A DNA stretch of 64,000 bases, from assembly GCA_947492745.1 (NCBI GenBank), contig CANLOE010000002.1:62001-126000 (forward strand), written 5' to 3'. This document shows positions 8,232-17,960 of this stretch, in pieces. This DNA is from an uncultured Cyclobacteriaceae bacterium. Its GTDB lineage: Bacteria > Bacteroidota > Bacteroidia > Cytophagales > Cyclobacteriaceae. The position numbers and the translations under genes were made by a program. Numbering within the stretch: the first letter of the stretch is position 1; every line of letters begins with the position of its first letter. Under the pieces are notes generated by a model, which was not told where the DNA came from, ran no database searches, and saw only the letters and a list, made by a program, of their open reading frames with translations.

Positions 8232-9476
8232 ATGGTATTAAATTACATTTGGGCGGGTTTTTTGATTATCGCTTTTATTGTGGCCTTGATCAAGCTTTTG
8301 TTCACTCAAGATACAGCTGTTTTTTCAGCGATGCTTCAAGCCACCTTCGATATGTCGAAGACGGGATTTGAGTTGTCCATAGGGCTTACCGGGTTGATGG
8401 CCTTTTGGCTCGGAATTATGAAAATAGGAGAAAAGGGAGGCATGGTCACAGTAATGGCACGCTTGGTAGGACCTTTTTTTGCACGGTTATTTCCTGAGAT
8501 ACCAAGAGACCATCCTGCTATCGGATCGATGATAATGAACTTCTCTGCCAACCTGTTAGGTTTGGACAATGCCGCTACTCCACTAGGGCTAAAAGCCATG
8601 GATGAACTCCAGAGTATTAACGATCAGAAAGATACCGCAACAAATGCACAGATCATGTTTTTGGTGCTCAACACCTCTGGTCTGTCCATTATTCCACTTT
8701 CCATCATGCTGGACCGCTCTTTATTAGGTGCAAATAATCCCTCGGATGTTTTTATCCCTATATTATTGACCACTTTTTCTTCAACAGTAATAGGTATCAT
8801 CGCAGTATCCATCTACCAGAAAATCAACCTCTTCGATAGGGTTATATTTGCGTATCTGGGAGGCCTTACCCTGTTTATGGGTTTGATCGTTCTTTACTTT
8901 TCGCGACTGTCTCCAGAAGAGGTGGAAGAGGTCTCTAAACTATCCAGTAGCGTTATCATATTTACGATTATCATTAGTTTCTTGGTGCTTGGACTCGTGA
9001 AAAAAATCAATATTTACGAAATTTTCATAGAAGGGGCCAAGGGAGGTTTTGAAATTGCGATTAAAATCGTACCTTACCTTATCGCCATTTTAGTAGCTAT
9101 AGGAGTATTCCGAGCCTCGGGAGCTATGGATTTAGTGATTCAGGCAATCGTATTTTTACTGGAAAGCATTCATATCAATACGGATTTTGTTCCTGCCCTA
9201 CCTACTGCTTTGATGAAGCCACTCAGTGGCAGTGGCGCTAGAGGTATGATGATAGAGGTCATCAAGGCACAGGAAGAAGCCGGTGGAGCAGATTCTTTTG
9301 TAGGAAGAATGGCCAGCATGTTCAGAGGAGCAACAGAAACCACTTTCTATATCATCGCCGTTTATTTTGGGGCGGTCAATATCAGGAAAACCCGGTATGC
9401 AATAACCGTTGGGTTGATAGCTGATCTAGCAGGTATTATTACCGCCATTTTCGTCGGCTATCTTTTTTTTCATTAA
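8232..9476 (+). CDS. SpmA-SpmB fusion, nucleoside-recognition (Gate) membrane protein
   Basis: A 414-residue polytopic inner-membrane protein in which two spore-maturation-type domains are fused. The N-terminal SpmA half contains NFSANLLGLDNAATPLGLKA, and the C-terminal SpmB half contains ALMKPLSGSGARGM and RGATETTFYIIAVYFG. Both are Gate (nucleoside recognition) domains, related to concentrative transporters. In Bacillus the two are separate sporulation genes; fused forms are common in non-sporulating Bacteroidota, where the substrate is unknown. I count about 10-11 hydrophobic segments. It stands alone between rsmE and a small unknown gene, with no terminator visible. The family is certain, the function is not. 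Confidence 0.92.
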   Translation: MVLNYIWAGFLIIAFIVALIKLLFTQDTAVFSAMLQATFDMSKTGFELSIGLTGLMAFWLGIMKIGEKGGMVTVMARLVGPFFARLFPEIPRDHPAIGSMIMNFSANLLGLDNAATPLGLKAMDELQSINDQKDTATNAQIMFLVLNTSGLSIIPLSIMLDRSLLGANNPSDVFIPILLTTFSSTVIGIIAVSIYQKINLFDRVIFAYLGGLTLFMGLIVLYFSRLSPEEVEEVSKLSSSVIIFTIIISFLVLGLVKKINIYEIFIEGAKGGFEIAIKIVPYLIAILVAIGVFRASGAMDLVIQAIVFLLESIHINTDFVPALPTALMKPLSGSGARGMMIEVIKAQEEAGGADSFVGRMASMFRGATETTFYIIAVYFGAVNIRKTRYAITVGLIADLAGIITAIFVGYLFFH

Positions 9477-9555
9477 TAGAGCTGATTGCCATTCATTTTT
9501 ATTGATTCTTCGAATTAAGTAGTATATTTATTAAGTGCTTTAATTTTTTAATATT

Positions 9556-10005
9556 ATGTCATCCAAAAAACCAGATATTCACAAAACAATTTACGACAGT
9601 GCAAAAAGTCATTTTTTAGGAAACTTCCCTGACAATCTGCCCATAGAACAAGCCTATGTTCATATTGGTATGTTTTTAGGATGGATTATTCAAAATGACC
9701 TTTATTCGGAATACTTTGAAGAAGAAGCCGAAATACAGATTTTCAGGTTTAAAAGAAGGGAGATTTCCTGTACTATACTCAGCGAAATCTGGGATGGGTA
9801 CTTGGGCCACGAGCTTTTTAACAAGAGAGGTAATATGTTTACCTATTATTATTATGGAGGTGGCCTTTATCGTAATGATTATGATGAGCTATTGGTAAAA
9901 AAGCTTCCCTCTATCTATCATGTCAACGATAGTTGGGAAAATTTCGATAAGATAGCCCTTAGGATAGATATGCGCTTTCAGGATTGGAAAAAGCTCATCA
10001 GTTGA
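9556..10005 (+). CDS. Small cytoplasmic protein of unknown function
   Basis: A 149-residue soluble protein, acidic and rich in aromatic residues, with no signal peptide or membrane helix. Visible features are an opening helix (IHKTIYDSAKSHFLGNFP), a central AYVHIGMFLGWIIQND motif, an EIWDGYLGHELFN motif and a tail with IDMRFQDWKKLI. The layout (AYVHIGxFLxW, then a HELFN-like motif, then Tyr-rich strands) recalls small DUF7832-type or immunity-like proteins that occur singly in many genomes. I would not assign a function. It starts 79 bp after the SpmA-SpmB gene on the same strand, so may be co-transcribed. The next 900 bp carry no gene. Confidence 0.75.
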   Translation: MSSKKPDIHKTIYDSAKSHFLGNFPDNLPIEQAYVHIGMFLGWIIQNDLYSEYFEEEAEIQIFRFKRREISCTILSEIWDGYLGHELFNKRGNMFTYYYYGGGLYRNDYDELLVKKLPSIYHVNDSWENFDKIALRIDMRFQDWKKLIS

Positions 10006-10159
10006 TACTGATTCCATTGAACTTTTCTGTACTGTAATCACTCTTCCCGGAAAGAACACCTTTGAAAGTTGCAGATAGTATCTTTTCCCATATCCCGAGA
10101 GTGTTAAACACTCAAGTGTCCTTTTCGAGTAGATTTTATTTTTTTTGACTGAAATTATT

Positions 10160-10500
10160 ATCCCTTAAGTTATGTATTTTCCAACTATTCCGTTGATTTC
10201 CATAGGTGTTCATAAAACGGTTTTCGCTGATTCCATTTGAGGAAACAGACAAAGCATTTGTAAATAATTTTTACCATCCCATAAAAGGCAATATTTTTAT
10301 CGTCAAACGGTAGTTTGATGACTCTCTTAAAGGACAAATAAAGCATCGTTAATCTTCGTTTTTTTTCATTTCAGGTCTATTTTTCCAGTAGAACTGTGGT
10401 GAATCTTCGATTTGACTAATCATATCGATTGATTTAGTTCGCTCATTGGATTGATTTTTAATGGTGTTCATGAACCTGCGGTGTCAAAGGCATTCACAGG
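10160..10500. repeat. Degenerate R8 repeat sequence in a gene-free spacer
   Basis: The stretch 10195-10285 resembles 2515-2640. The stretch 10375-10420 (AGGTCTATTTTTCCAGTAGA, then GATGAA/GTGAA TCTTCG) resembles 57535-57575. GGTGTTCATGAAC also recurs at 24829-24840. The surrounding 10006-10690 holds no gene; 10078-10105 is weakly like R4. Confidence 0.45.
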
Positions 10501-10690
10501 ATCTTCGGTTTGCGCTTTCTACTACGGAATAAACGGTTTCAAATCAGTGAAATGTACATGTTTTGAATCAACTGTGCGATGCTACACTGAATGCAAGAAA
10601 ATCCACAGATTTATCACATTTTAGGTCTTCACCAGCTCCAATGCATAATTCAGGTACATCCCATTATCGAAGTAATGCTAAATTTCATAA

Positions 10691-10857
10691 TCCCAGATCA
10701 TGCATTAGCCCTTCTATTGCAGTCTTAAATAGCTGTAAATCAGTAAATTGAATGCGTTTTTCGAATTCACCGTAGCGGTGCTATGCTGAACCTGATAAAA
10801 CGCCCTGATTTATTGCTTTTTAAACCCTCATAACTAAGCTCTAACGCATATCCAGGA
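10691..10857 (+). mobile_element. R2 palindromic element (MITE-like)
   Basis: A 167-bp element starting TCCCAGATCATGCATTAG and ending CGCATATCCAGGA, flanked by TAA direct repeats (10688-10690 and 10858-10860). The internal core CACCGTAGCGGTGCTATGC is the R2 centre. It is diverged from the consensus, so an older insertion. It lies downstream of the serine hydrolase gene. Confidence 0.75.
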
Positions 10858-10901
10858 TAATCTACATGAATCCAATATCGGACGAACAGAAAAATACTGC
10901 T

Positions 10902-12122
10902 TCACTCATGGCAAAAAGGAGGGTATTCTTTTGAAAGCTCAAAGAAAGATGGGATAACAGTACTGGCATAGCCACAGGCCGAATTAAAGAGTACACATAT
11001 GCCCAGTTTCTCTTTTCGGTCAAAGGCTATCTGCCCTTTATAATCGTTGACATATCCTCCATGGTATATCAGTTGACGATTCTCAAATTCGATGACCCTC
11101 CAACCTAAGGCGTAATTGGAATCCTTCACTCCCTCCCATCGATTATAAGAAGTTCTTTCATGTTGTGTACTTGTCTGTGGGGCAAAGATATAATCAAGAC
11201 TACCTTCTGCGATTATCCATGGGTAGTTACCCATAAGCAGTTTTAGCCATTGGCCCATATCCTCAATAGAAGCATTAATACCACCTGCGGACTTTGTATT
11301 GTAATATCTCTTGGTAATTGCTCTACGTAGATAGGAGCCTTTTCTATAATTGAAGCGATGTGGGAAAGCAACATTGGCAGCGGTTACGATGTCGTAATAG
11401 TTGGCAGAGGCCTGTTCCATGCCCAAGGGGTCGAACAGCTCTCTTTTCAAAATGGTCTCAAAACTATCCTGTCCTTCTGAAGCACTGCTTTCAATGATTT
11501 TCTCAATGGCAGCGAATGCAGCGTTCTGATAATTGTACTGACTACCGACCGCAGAAACCAGTGGCACATCAGAGAGCTGCTCCAGTATTCCTTCCAAGGG
11601 CATATCGCTCTCTATCAAATTGGAATAAGCTTGTCTGGGCAAGCCGGTCGTATGGGAAAGTAGATTTTTTATCTTTAGAGCAGGGCCTTCGCTTAATGGC
11701 ATACCGAGTTGATACTGAGGTAAACATTCGCTAACAGTATCCTCCCAGTCAAAATGACCTCTATTAACGAAGATACCGGTCAGTATCGATGAAAACCCCT
11801 TTGAAAGGCTGGCAATACGAAATAAGGATTTGGTATCTATAGTTTCTTCTTTCGCAGCATCGCGTACCCCAAAACCCTTGGCATAGACAATGGATTTGTC
11901 TTTTACAATAACAACGGCCGCCCCTAAACAATCATAGCGATCAAAACTATCTTCAAAATGCTTTTCGAAAGCCGAAACCAATGGAATCATTGTCTTTACC
12001 TCCGAAGATATAGGCCTTTTCAGTAAGGGTCTTGATAATGGTGCTTCATTACCCAACTCACAGGATATGAAAAGTATAATCAATAAAATCACTGTCAGCA
12101 CTTTTCTTCGCATTCTTTCCAC
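10902..12122 (-). CDS. Beta-lactamase-fold serine hydrolase lipoprotein (class C / PBP4*-like)
   Basis: A 406-residue serine hydrolase of the beta-lactamase / esterase / D,D-peptidase superfamily. The N-terminus is a lipoprotein signal: basic MERMRRK, a hydrophobic stretch, then FISC at the lipobox, so it is probably membrane-anchored. The catalytic motifs are complete: SLSK in FRIASLSKGFS (about residue 105), the tyrosine motif YQN in YNYQNAAFA, and HGG in YHGGYVNDYKG. The sequence LSHTTGLPRQAY is typical of esterase or D-alanyl-peptidase-like members rather than resistance enzymes, so antibiotic hydrolysis should not be assumed. The start could also be the ATG three codons later. It is monocistronic, between two R2-type repeats. 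Confidence 0.9.
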   Translation of the reverse strand: MERMRRKVLTVILLIILFISCELGNEAPLSRPLLKRPISSEVKTMIPLVSAFEKHFEDSFDRYDCLGAAVVIVKDKSIVYAKGFGVRDAAKEETIDTKSLFRIASLSKGFSSILTGIFVNRGHFDWEDTVSECLPQYQLGMPLSEGPALKIKNLLSHTTGLPRQAYSNLIESDMPLEGILEQLSDVPLVSAVGSQYNYQNAAFAAIEKIIESSASEGQDSFETILKRELFDPLGMEQASANYYDIVTAANVAFPHRFNYRKGSYLRRAITKRYYNTKSAGGINASIEDMGQWLKLLMGNYPWIIAEGSLDYIFAPQTSTQHERTSYNRWEGVKDSNYALGWRVIEFENRQLIYHGGYVNDYKGQIAFDRKEKLGICVLFNSACGYASTVIPSFFELSKEYPPFCHE

Positions 12123-12125
12123 TTT

Positions 12126-12232
12126 TCACTAAATTGAATCTACCGTAGCTGTACTACACTGAATCCAGTAGATCGAAGATGTATTTTATTTTAAGCCTTC
12201 ATCACGAAGCTCTGATACACAATTCAGATTAA
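12126..12232 (+). repeat. R2 element remnant
   Basis: Right half of an R2 element: ACCGTAGCTGTACTACACTGAATCC, here diverged, then TTTTAAGCCTTCATCACGAAGCTC and CACAATTCAGATTAAC. The left half is missing, and the remnant abuts the start of the serine hydrolase gene. Confidence 0.55.
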
Positions 12233-12235
12233 CAC

Positions 12236-12262
12236 CTCAGTGACAGCAGTACTGTCACTGAG
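12236..12262. other. Perfect hairpin between tex and the serine hydrolase gene
   Basis: Stem CTCAGTGACAG / CTGTCACTGAG (11 bp, perfect) with a 5-base loop. No T-tract follows on either strand, so it is not a classical terminator. It lies about 165 bp past the tex stop codon and could be an RNA 3'-end structure or an operator. The rest of 12263-12427 shows nothing recognisable. Confidence 0.5.
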
Positions 12263-12427
12263 ATTCGTCCACGGTATCACCACCTCTATTGGTCGGTTCA
12301 ATACCGGCTGACCATCAAATATACAAAAAACTCACCTACAGTACATTACAAGAACATCTCCTTTACAGTAACAGTACGTACTATAATCATCATACGACGG
12401 CTTGTCCGGTCGAGTAGTACGACCCGC

Positions 12428-14704
12428 TTATCCTTTACGGAATTTATCCTTTAGCTTTGCAAGACTTGCCTGCAAATCTTCAGGCCCGCCACTACGCTTT
12501 TTACCTTGGCTACCTTCCTTCGATCGGTTACGTTTCTCTTTCCCTTTTGATGGCTTCGGTTTATCTCCAAATGGGTCGCTCTTCAGTGAAAGTGCTATTC
12601 TTTTTCGGGGCAAATCAATTTCAATAACGGTAGCTTGTACTTTTTGTTGTACACTAAGTATTTCTGCGGGGTTCTGCACGAACTTATCTGACATATGACT
12701 GATATGAACCAGACCATCTTGATGTACGCCGACGTCCACAAATGCTCCAAAGTTGGTAATATTGGTCACTACGCCAGGAAGCTTCATACCGACCTTTAGG
12801 TCTTCCATATGATTGACACCATCCTGAAAAGTGAAGTATTCGAAGCGTTCCCTAGGGTCTCTGCCCGGTTTGTCCAGCTCCGTCATGATATCGCTCAATG
12901 TAGGTAGGCCCACCTGTTCGGATACATAGCTCTTCAAGGACACCTTACTACGTAGAGAAGCGTTTTTGATCAGGTCTTCTACAGAGGTACTCAAGTCCTG
13001 CGCCATCTTCTCTACGATATGGTAGCTTTCAGGATGTACCGATGAGGTGTCCAAAGGATTTGCGGCATCTCCTATCCGTAAAAACCCAGCAGCTTGCTCA
13101 AAAGCTTTGGCACCTAAACGTGATACTGATTTCAGTGCTTCTCTATTCTTGAAAGGACCGTGTTCATTTCTATAGTCCACAATACCTTTGGCCAATTGTG
13201 GTCCTAGACCGGATACATAGGAAAGCAATTCCTTGCTCGCTGTATTTACCTCTACTCCCACCGAGTTGACACAACTCATGACCACATCATCCAATCCTTT
13301 TTTCAAGGCACTTTGATCTACATCATGCTGGTATTGTCCTACACCGATGGACTTGGGGTCGATTTTCACCAGCTCGGCCAAAGGATCCATTAGCCTTCTT
13401 CCGATGGAGACCGCTCCACGGACCGTAATATCTTCATCGGGAAACTCTTCTCTAGCCACTGTCGAAGCAGAATAAATAGATGCCCCACTCTCATTGACCA
13501 TAACGGTGATGATGCCCTTGTCGAGTCCTAGGCTCTTCACAAAAGCTTCCGTTTCCCTACCGGCCGTACCATTTCCGATAGCAATGGCCTCAATACCAAA
13601 TTTTTCACAAAGCCCTTTGATGGTCATGCCTGCCTCTGCTTGTCGTTTCTGAGGTTCATTGGGATAGATAGCTTCGAAGTGCAGTAGTTTACCTTGCTTA
13701 TCAAGACAGACCAATTTACACCCCGTTCTGAAGCCTGGATCAATGGCCATTGTTACCTTCTGTCCGAGAGGAGCTGCCAATAATAATTGTTTCAGATTAT
13801 CGGCAAATACCTTGATAGCCTCCTCGTCTGCACCATTTTTAGTACTTAGACGGGTCTCGGTTTCCATAGATGGTCTTAACAAGCGTTTGTAGCTATCTTT
13901 AATAGCTAACTTTACCTGTTCAGAAGCTGCATTACTGTCGGTGATGAATTGATTTTCCAAAAGATATACCGCTTCATCTTCGTCCGGAAGTAGGTCCAGC
14001 ATAAGGAACATTTCTTTTTCACCCCTGCGCATGGCCAATACACGGTGGGAAGGAGCATCTTTAATGGGTTCTTCCCATTCAAAATAATCCTTGTACTTTT
14101 GTGCTTCGGTTTCCTTACCGCTGATTACTTTGGATTTGAGTACGGCTTTCTGGAAAAACAGTTCCCGGATTTTACCACGTGCTTCCTGATGTTCGTTCAC
14201 CCACTCCGCTATGATATCACGAGCGCCCTGTAGTGCTTCTTCTTCTTTGGCAACTCCTTTTTCTTCATCGATAAACTGACGGGCTTCACTCTCTACATCA
14301 GTATTCTTTTGCTCAAAGAGCAAAGTTGCCAAAGGTTCCAGTCCTTTCTCTCTCGCCATAGAAGCTCTTGTTTTTCGCTTCGGCTTATAAGGAAGGTACA
14401 AATCTTCCAGAAGTGCCATTGTCTCCGCTTCCTTGACGGCTTTTTCCAATTCCGGTGTTAGTTTTTCATGGGTCTCCAAAGATTTTAATATCGCCTCTCT
14501 TCTCTTATCCAGTTCACGTAGTTGTAGGATTCTATCCCGAATATCAGTGATGGCCACTTCATCCAAACTTCCTGTCATCTCCTTTCTATACCTCGAAATA
14601 AAGGGTACTGTTCCCCCCGCATCCAATAATTCTACCGCAGCTTTGACCTGCTCTAGTTTGAGGCCAAGCTCTTTGGTTATTTTACCGATATTCAACTGAT
14701 CCAT
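12428..14704 (-). CDS. tex: Tex-family RNA-binding transcription accessory protein
   Basis: A 758-residue cytoplasmic Tex protein. Domains in order: helical Tex N-terminus (KITKELGLKLEQVKAAVELLDAGGTVPFISRYRKE), YqgF/RuvC-like domain (MAIDPGFRTGCKLVCLD), helix-hairpin-helix region (LLSYVSGLGPQLAKGIVDYR and FKNREALKSVSRLGAKAFEQ) and a C-terminal S1 domain (VVTNITNFGAFVDVGVHQDGLVHISHMSDKFV). Tex proteins bind nucleic acid and act in transcription, possibly at stalled polymerases. A short Lys/Arg-rich tail follows the S1 domain. The length is normal and the frame intact. It stands alone, with its nearest same-strand neighbour 306 bp downstream. Confidence 0.97.
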   Translation of the reverse strand: MDQLNIGKITKELGLKLEQVKAAVELLDAGGTVPFISRYRKEMTGSLDEVAITDIRDRILQLRELDKRREAILKSLETHEKLTPELEKAVKEAETMALLEDLYLPYKPKRKTRASMAREKGLEPLATLLFEQKNTDVESEARQFIDEEKGVAKEEEALQGARDIIAEWVNEHQEARGKIRELFFQKAVLKSKVISGKETEAQKYKDYFEWEEPIKDAPSHRVLAMRRGEKEMFLMLDLLPDEDEAVYLLENQFITDSNAASEQVKLAIKDSYKRLLRPSMETETRLSTKNGADEEAIKVFADNLKQLLLAAPLGQKVTMAIDPGFRTGCKLVCLDKQGKLLHFEAIYPNEPQKRQAEAGMTIKGLCEKFGIEAIAIGNGTAGRETEAFVKSLGLDKGIITVMVNESGASIYSASTVAREEFPDEDITVRGAVSIGRRLMDPLAELVKIDPKSIGVGQYQHDVDQSALKKGLDDVVMSCVNSVGVEVNTASKELLSYVSGLGPQLAKGIVDYRNEHGPFKNREALKSVSRLGAKAFEQAAGFLRIGDAANPLDTSSVHPESYHIVEKMAQDLSTSVEDLIKNASLRSKVSLKSYVSEQVGLPTLSDIMTELDKPGRDPRERFEYFTFQDGVNHMEDLKVGMKLPGVVTNITNFGAFVDVGVHQDGLVHISHMSDKFVQNPAEILSVQQKVQATVIEIDLPRKRIALSLKSDPFGDKPKPSKGKEKRNRSKEGSQGKKRSGGPEDLQASLAKLKDKFRKG

Positions 14705-15232
14705 TATAAATCCTTTCTTTTAGAATAAAACTAATCGTCGCACAACTCACATACGATGTCATCAACACCACTAAACTACTAGGGCAACGCCCCTCCTTCA
14801 CATAGGTAAGGTAATCTCGTGAAGTAAAGATGGCGACAAAAATAGGAAAAGCATCGAAAGTTTGTAGAGCGTGGTCCCAAGAAATTTCAATTGAAGTGAA
14901 CTTTACCCATATATGTTCCGTATTGAAAGAAACAGTAGCGTTCAAGTTGCCCTTTGATGAGTGGATTTCTATAACAATTCAATAGAAAGATAATGTAAGC
15001 ATTGCAATACAAAACCATAATTACCCTATTATCAATCACTTAATCAGAACAACTCAAATGCATTATTTAAAATGCAAAGCTACTACAGCGGTAAGTAATT
15101 TAAGATGGAAATGGTAAGTCCAATGCTACTTTAATGCTTCATGGCTTTCTTATAATGCTATGGTCCGGTGGTACCGCTCTTTTTCTTGAACGCTAATAAC
15201 TCAAGTATATTTATTTACTGTTATCAAAGATA
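14705..15232. other. Spacer between divergent tex and thioredoxin genes
   Basis: About 530 bp. The 87-codon minus-strand frame overlapping the tex start (14682-14945) has no recognisable domain and I do not call it. No member of the R1-R3 families is present. The promoters of both flanking genes must lie here, but none is clear enough to place. Confidence 0.4.
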
Positions 15233-15829
15233 ATGAAAAAAGAATTTAGAGGTTTTGCCATAATAGCAGTTATATTCGCTGTACTTTATTTTACCGGAAC
15301 GCACACTACAGTAGCTGCTTTCGCCCAGCGTTTGGTACTCCATACAGGACTTATATCACCGGACATCAGCGCTATTATCAATCCCGAAGAAGCTGATTTC
15401 AATCTTGAACTGATGGATATGGAGGGCAATATCAGTCGACTATCCGACCATAAGGGTAAATTGATATTTTTGAATGAATGGGCCACATGGTGTCCTCCCT
15501 GCATTGCTGAAATGCCCAGTATACAGAATTTATACAATAAGGTAAAGGGTAATCCGAATATCGTCTTTGTCATGTTATCTATGGATGACACGAACGATAA
15601 ACCAAGGAAATTCATACAAAAGAAAAAATACACCTTCCCCGTTTATATGGCGTCGGGCCGTATCCCAAAAGTATTTCGCAGCCGTTCAATACCTACTACT
15701 TTCGTTATATCTCCTGAAGGTAAAATCATTTCCAAGAAAGTGGGTATGGCCAAATATAACAGTAAGCGATTCATCAATTATATCGAAAAACATGCACTTA
15801 CAGAAGAAAGTGCCACTGTAATAAAGTAA
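15233..15829 (+). CDS. TlpA-like membrane-anchored thioredoxin
   Basis: A 198-residue thiol-disulfide oxidoreductase of the TlpA/ResA type. Residues about 8-30 form an uncleaved N-terminal membrane anchor, so the catalytic domain should face the periplasm. The thioredoxin fold begins at DFNLELMDMEGNISRLSDHKGK. The active-site motif is WCPPC (residues 86-90) in NEWATWCPPCIAEMP, and the cis-proline loop is SIPTTFVISPEGKI. Members reduce apocytochrome or outer-membrane protein disulfides, or take part in oxidative defence; the substrate cannot be told here. The gene is single and divergent from tex. Confidence 0.93.
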   Translation: MKKEFRGFAIIAVIFAVLYFTGTHTTVAAFAQRLVLHTGLISPDISAIINPEEADFNLELMDMEGNISRLSDHKGKLIFLNEWATWCPPCIAEMPSIQNLYNKVKGNPNIVFVMLSMDDTNDKPRKFIQKKKYTFPVYMASGRIPKVFRSRSIPTTFVISPEGKIISKKVGMAKYNSKRFINYIEKHALTEESATVIK

Positions 15830-16149
15830 GCACTCACTGCCTCTTCCTTCTCAAAAGACTTCCGCCTGTTCTTTTAACCTTAGCTATAGGTTACATTGAA
15901 GATTATACACTGATCTTGAGCAGGACTGAGCGTAGAGATAATTTCCTTGAAGATTTAGCCGGTAAAAGGGCCAGTCTATTGCGTAAGAAATTGACAAGGA
16001 TGGCAGTGCCGCTACCAGTGGAAACCTCTACGACACTGCCCTCTGGAAGATCATTTAGCAATGAGACTGATAGAGAGGGCATTCAAATTTGAGACAAATT
16101 TGTACCCGAGAATCCCACACGACCATTGAATCCGGTATCAAAACCGTCG
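15830..16149. other. Spacer with R4-like remnant
   Basis: Around 15915-16035 the sequence keeps R4 landmarks (GGACTGAGCG, AAAAGGGCCAGTCT), strongly decayed. It separates two convergent genes. No clear terminator hairpin was seen. Confidence 0.35.
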
Positions 16150-17034
16150 CTATCCCTTTTCCGGTAATACAACAGTATACTGCGCTCGAAAAACTTCTTT
16201 TGCAGCCAATGATTGCATACCCTCCTTTTCTGTGATATTACCTGTACTGTTTACATCGTCCGTTATCCCTAACCATGGTTCTAGGCAGACAAAAGGAGCT
16301 CCTGGCTTTGCCCATATGCCCAAATAATCAAAATCATCAAACCGTATGGAAATTTTCTGATGGGTATGACTGTTATGAAGACTGACCAGTTTTGACTTCA
16401 GGTTTTTGAAAATCAGTGCATCTTCATCGAATAGTGTCTTGGTCAGTGGTAGCTTTTTGGTATTGTCCAGTACTAACTTAGTGTCACCTGTAGTCAAGCC
16501 TTCTTTCGATATGGGATAAGTAGCCGCATGTTCCTCTTCTTCGAATTCAATGAAATAATCTTCATATTCTTCATTGCTATCCCAAGGGCATCGAAAAGCC
16601 GGATGTCCCCCCAGAGAAAAGAGCATCTCCCCTTCTCCTAGGTTTTCCACCCGATGGAGAACTTCCAATTGTCCGCCCTTCAGTTGAAAAACAATACTGA
16701 AAAGGAAGCGAAAAGGGTACTGTTTCAATGACTCCTCACTATAGCTCAGTTGTAGTTCCAGCTTATCTTTGCTGAAAGAAACCACCCGAAGTTGCTCGTT
16801 GTTTCTTACAAGCCCATGTTTGGGTAAGGTATAAGACTGATCTTGATAGTGATAGGTTTGGTTTTTCAAGGTGCCGATGATAGGGAATAAAACAGGTGCG
16901 GAACTGCCCCATACTTCGGGTAGGGCCTGCCATATATACTCCCTATCCGTTGCCTTTGATTTTATACTACATATTTCAGCGCCCTTTTGCGCTATAGAAA
17001 TACTTAAACTCTCGTTTTCAATGGTATGTATCAT
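16150..17034 (-). CDS. Aldose 1-epimerase-like protein
   Basis: A 294-residue protein of the galactose-mutarotase superfold (aldose 1-epimerase family, LacX-like branch). It begins IENESLSISIAQKGAEICSIKSKA and keeps the substrate-pocket segments WGSSAPVLFPIIGTL, FSLGGHPAFRCPW (with the conserved His) and CLEPWLGITDDVNS (with the conserved Glu near the C-terminus). Such enzymes interconvert sugar anomers; LacX-type members have undefined sugar substrates. No signal peptide, so it is cytoplasmic. It is not next to sugar-pathway genes, and about 240 bp of unremarkable sequence separates its start from the nested repeat upstream. Confidence 0.9.
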   Translation of the reverse strand: MIHTIENESLSISIAQKGAEICSIKSKATDREYIWQALPEVWGSSAPVLFPIIGTLKNQTYHYQDQSYTLPKHGLVRNNEQLRVVSFSKDKLELQLSYSEESLKQYPFRFLFSIVFQLKGGQLEVLHRVENLGEGEMLFSLGGHPAFRCPWDSNEEYEDYFIEFEEEEHAATYPISKEGLTTGDTKLVLDNTKKLPLTKTLFDEDALIFKNLKSKLVSLHNSHTHQKISIRFDDFDYLGIWAKPGAPFVCLEPWLGITDDVNSTGNITEKEGMQSLAAKEVFRAQYTVVLPEKG

Positions 17035-17274
17035 TTTTCTCTATTCATGTATTTTACTCTTGATATAAAACTAAGCAAAGTATGCTTATCTATCCCCTTC
17101 ATACCTTACTAAGGTGATAGGGTTGCTCTAAAGCATATCAAGACCGTGATGAGAAAGTAATGTTTCTTGCGCTGTGAGTTCATGATAGACCGTCCATCGT
17201 CATGCCCGGCAAAAAACATAGCAAGGAGGTCAAGTATATCTATCTTTCCATTGTGACATTGTTATTAGGATTTA

Positions 17275-17602
17275 ACCCAAAATGATGAATAGAGAACCTA
17301 TTCCGCGCGTAAATAGCTTCATACCGGAAGCTTTGCCCACCGGTCTTCATTCACCATAGCAGTGCTATGCCGAACGAATCCAAATGGCCGGTATTTTGCT
17401 ATTTATACAAATTTAGGTTTTAAATGTCGTATAAGATTCCGCTGGTCATTTTGTTTCAATCAAGGCGATAACCGCAGGGATAGCAGCGCTATCCCGAGGA
17501 TTGTCAACGCAGAGTGAAGCAAAATGAACAGGAAGATAGGCGATAGTTGAAAGCTAAGTTTGTATTATACGCTCATCACGATTTCTATCGATCAATCTGG
17601 GT
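17275..17602 (+). mobile_element. R3' palindromic element, interrupted by an R1 element
   Basis: Starts ACCCAAAATGATGAATAG and ends GATCAATCTGGGT, flanked by TTA on both sides (17272-17274, 17603-17605). Without the nested R1 and its 3-bp duplication the element is 166 bp, equal to the uninterrupted reverse-oriented copy at 36594-36759. The centre is CACCATAGCAGTGCTATG. Confidence 0.85.
17406..17564 (-). mobile_element. R1 palindromic element (MITE-like), nested in R3'
   Basis: 159 bp with imperfect inverted ends TACAAATTTAG / CTAAGTTTGTA and core GATAGCAGCGCTATC. TTA lies on both sides (17403-17405, 17565-17567). The matching uninterrupted site, with a single TTA/TAA, is at 36629-36631 in the other R3' copy. 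Confidence 0.9.
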
Positions 17603-17960
17603 TTAACTTACGCTGCGCCAGTAACCTATGATAGTCTCTGAAAATGTTCAGTATCTTTGAGTTGACGGCTAACATTTTTTTGATAAATTACAGTCAGATC
17701 CTTCGCAAATAGGTTTCTATGAAGAATATTGTATTTTCCGGCTCTTATGATAGACAAAATCCATACTTTTTTACTTCGTTTTGGTCTATATACTTTTTTT
17801 GTATGGATGGCCTTAAGGCTTTTCTTTGCGGGTAGATTAAAATCGAGTGTTGAAATAGTATCAGCTCTTGCTATCCATACCCCACTGAAATACAATTGTC
17901 AAGTACATACTATTTTTCATACAAATACGATTTCCTTCGACCATTAACTATTAACTTTCG
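17603..17960. other. Spacer after the nested repeat
   Basis: Two overlapping short frames occur (72 codons plus, 89 codons minus). Neither has a recognisable domain or start context, and I do not call them. The promoter of the following large gene presumably lies here. Confidence 0.35.

Noticed and set aside
10902-12122. Beta-lactamase resistance gene
   Set aside because: The active-site motifs show only the serine hydrolase superfamily; sequence around them is closer to esterase or D-alanyl-peptidase-like proteins, so resistance is not supported.
14682-14945. 87-codon minus-strand frame overlapping the start of tex
   Set aside because: No recognisable domain, and an overlap of 23 bp with the well-supported tex start.
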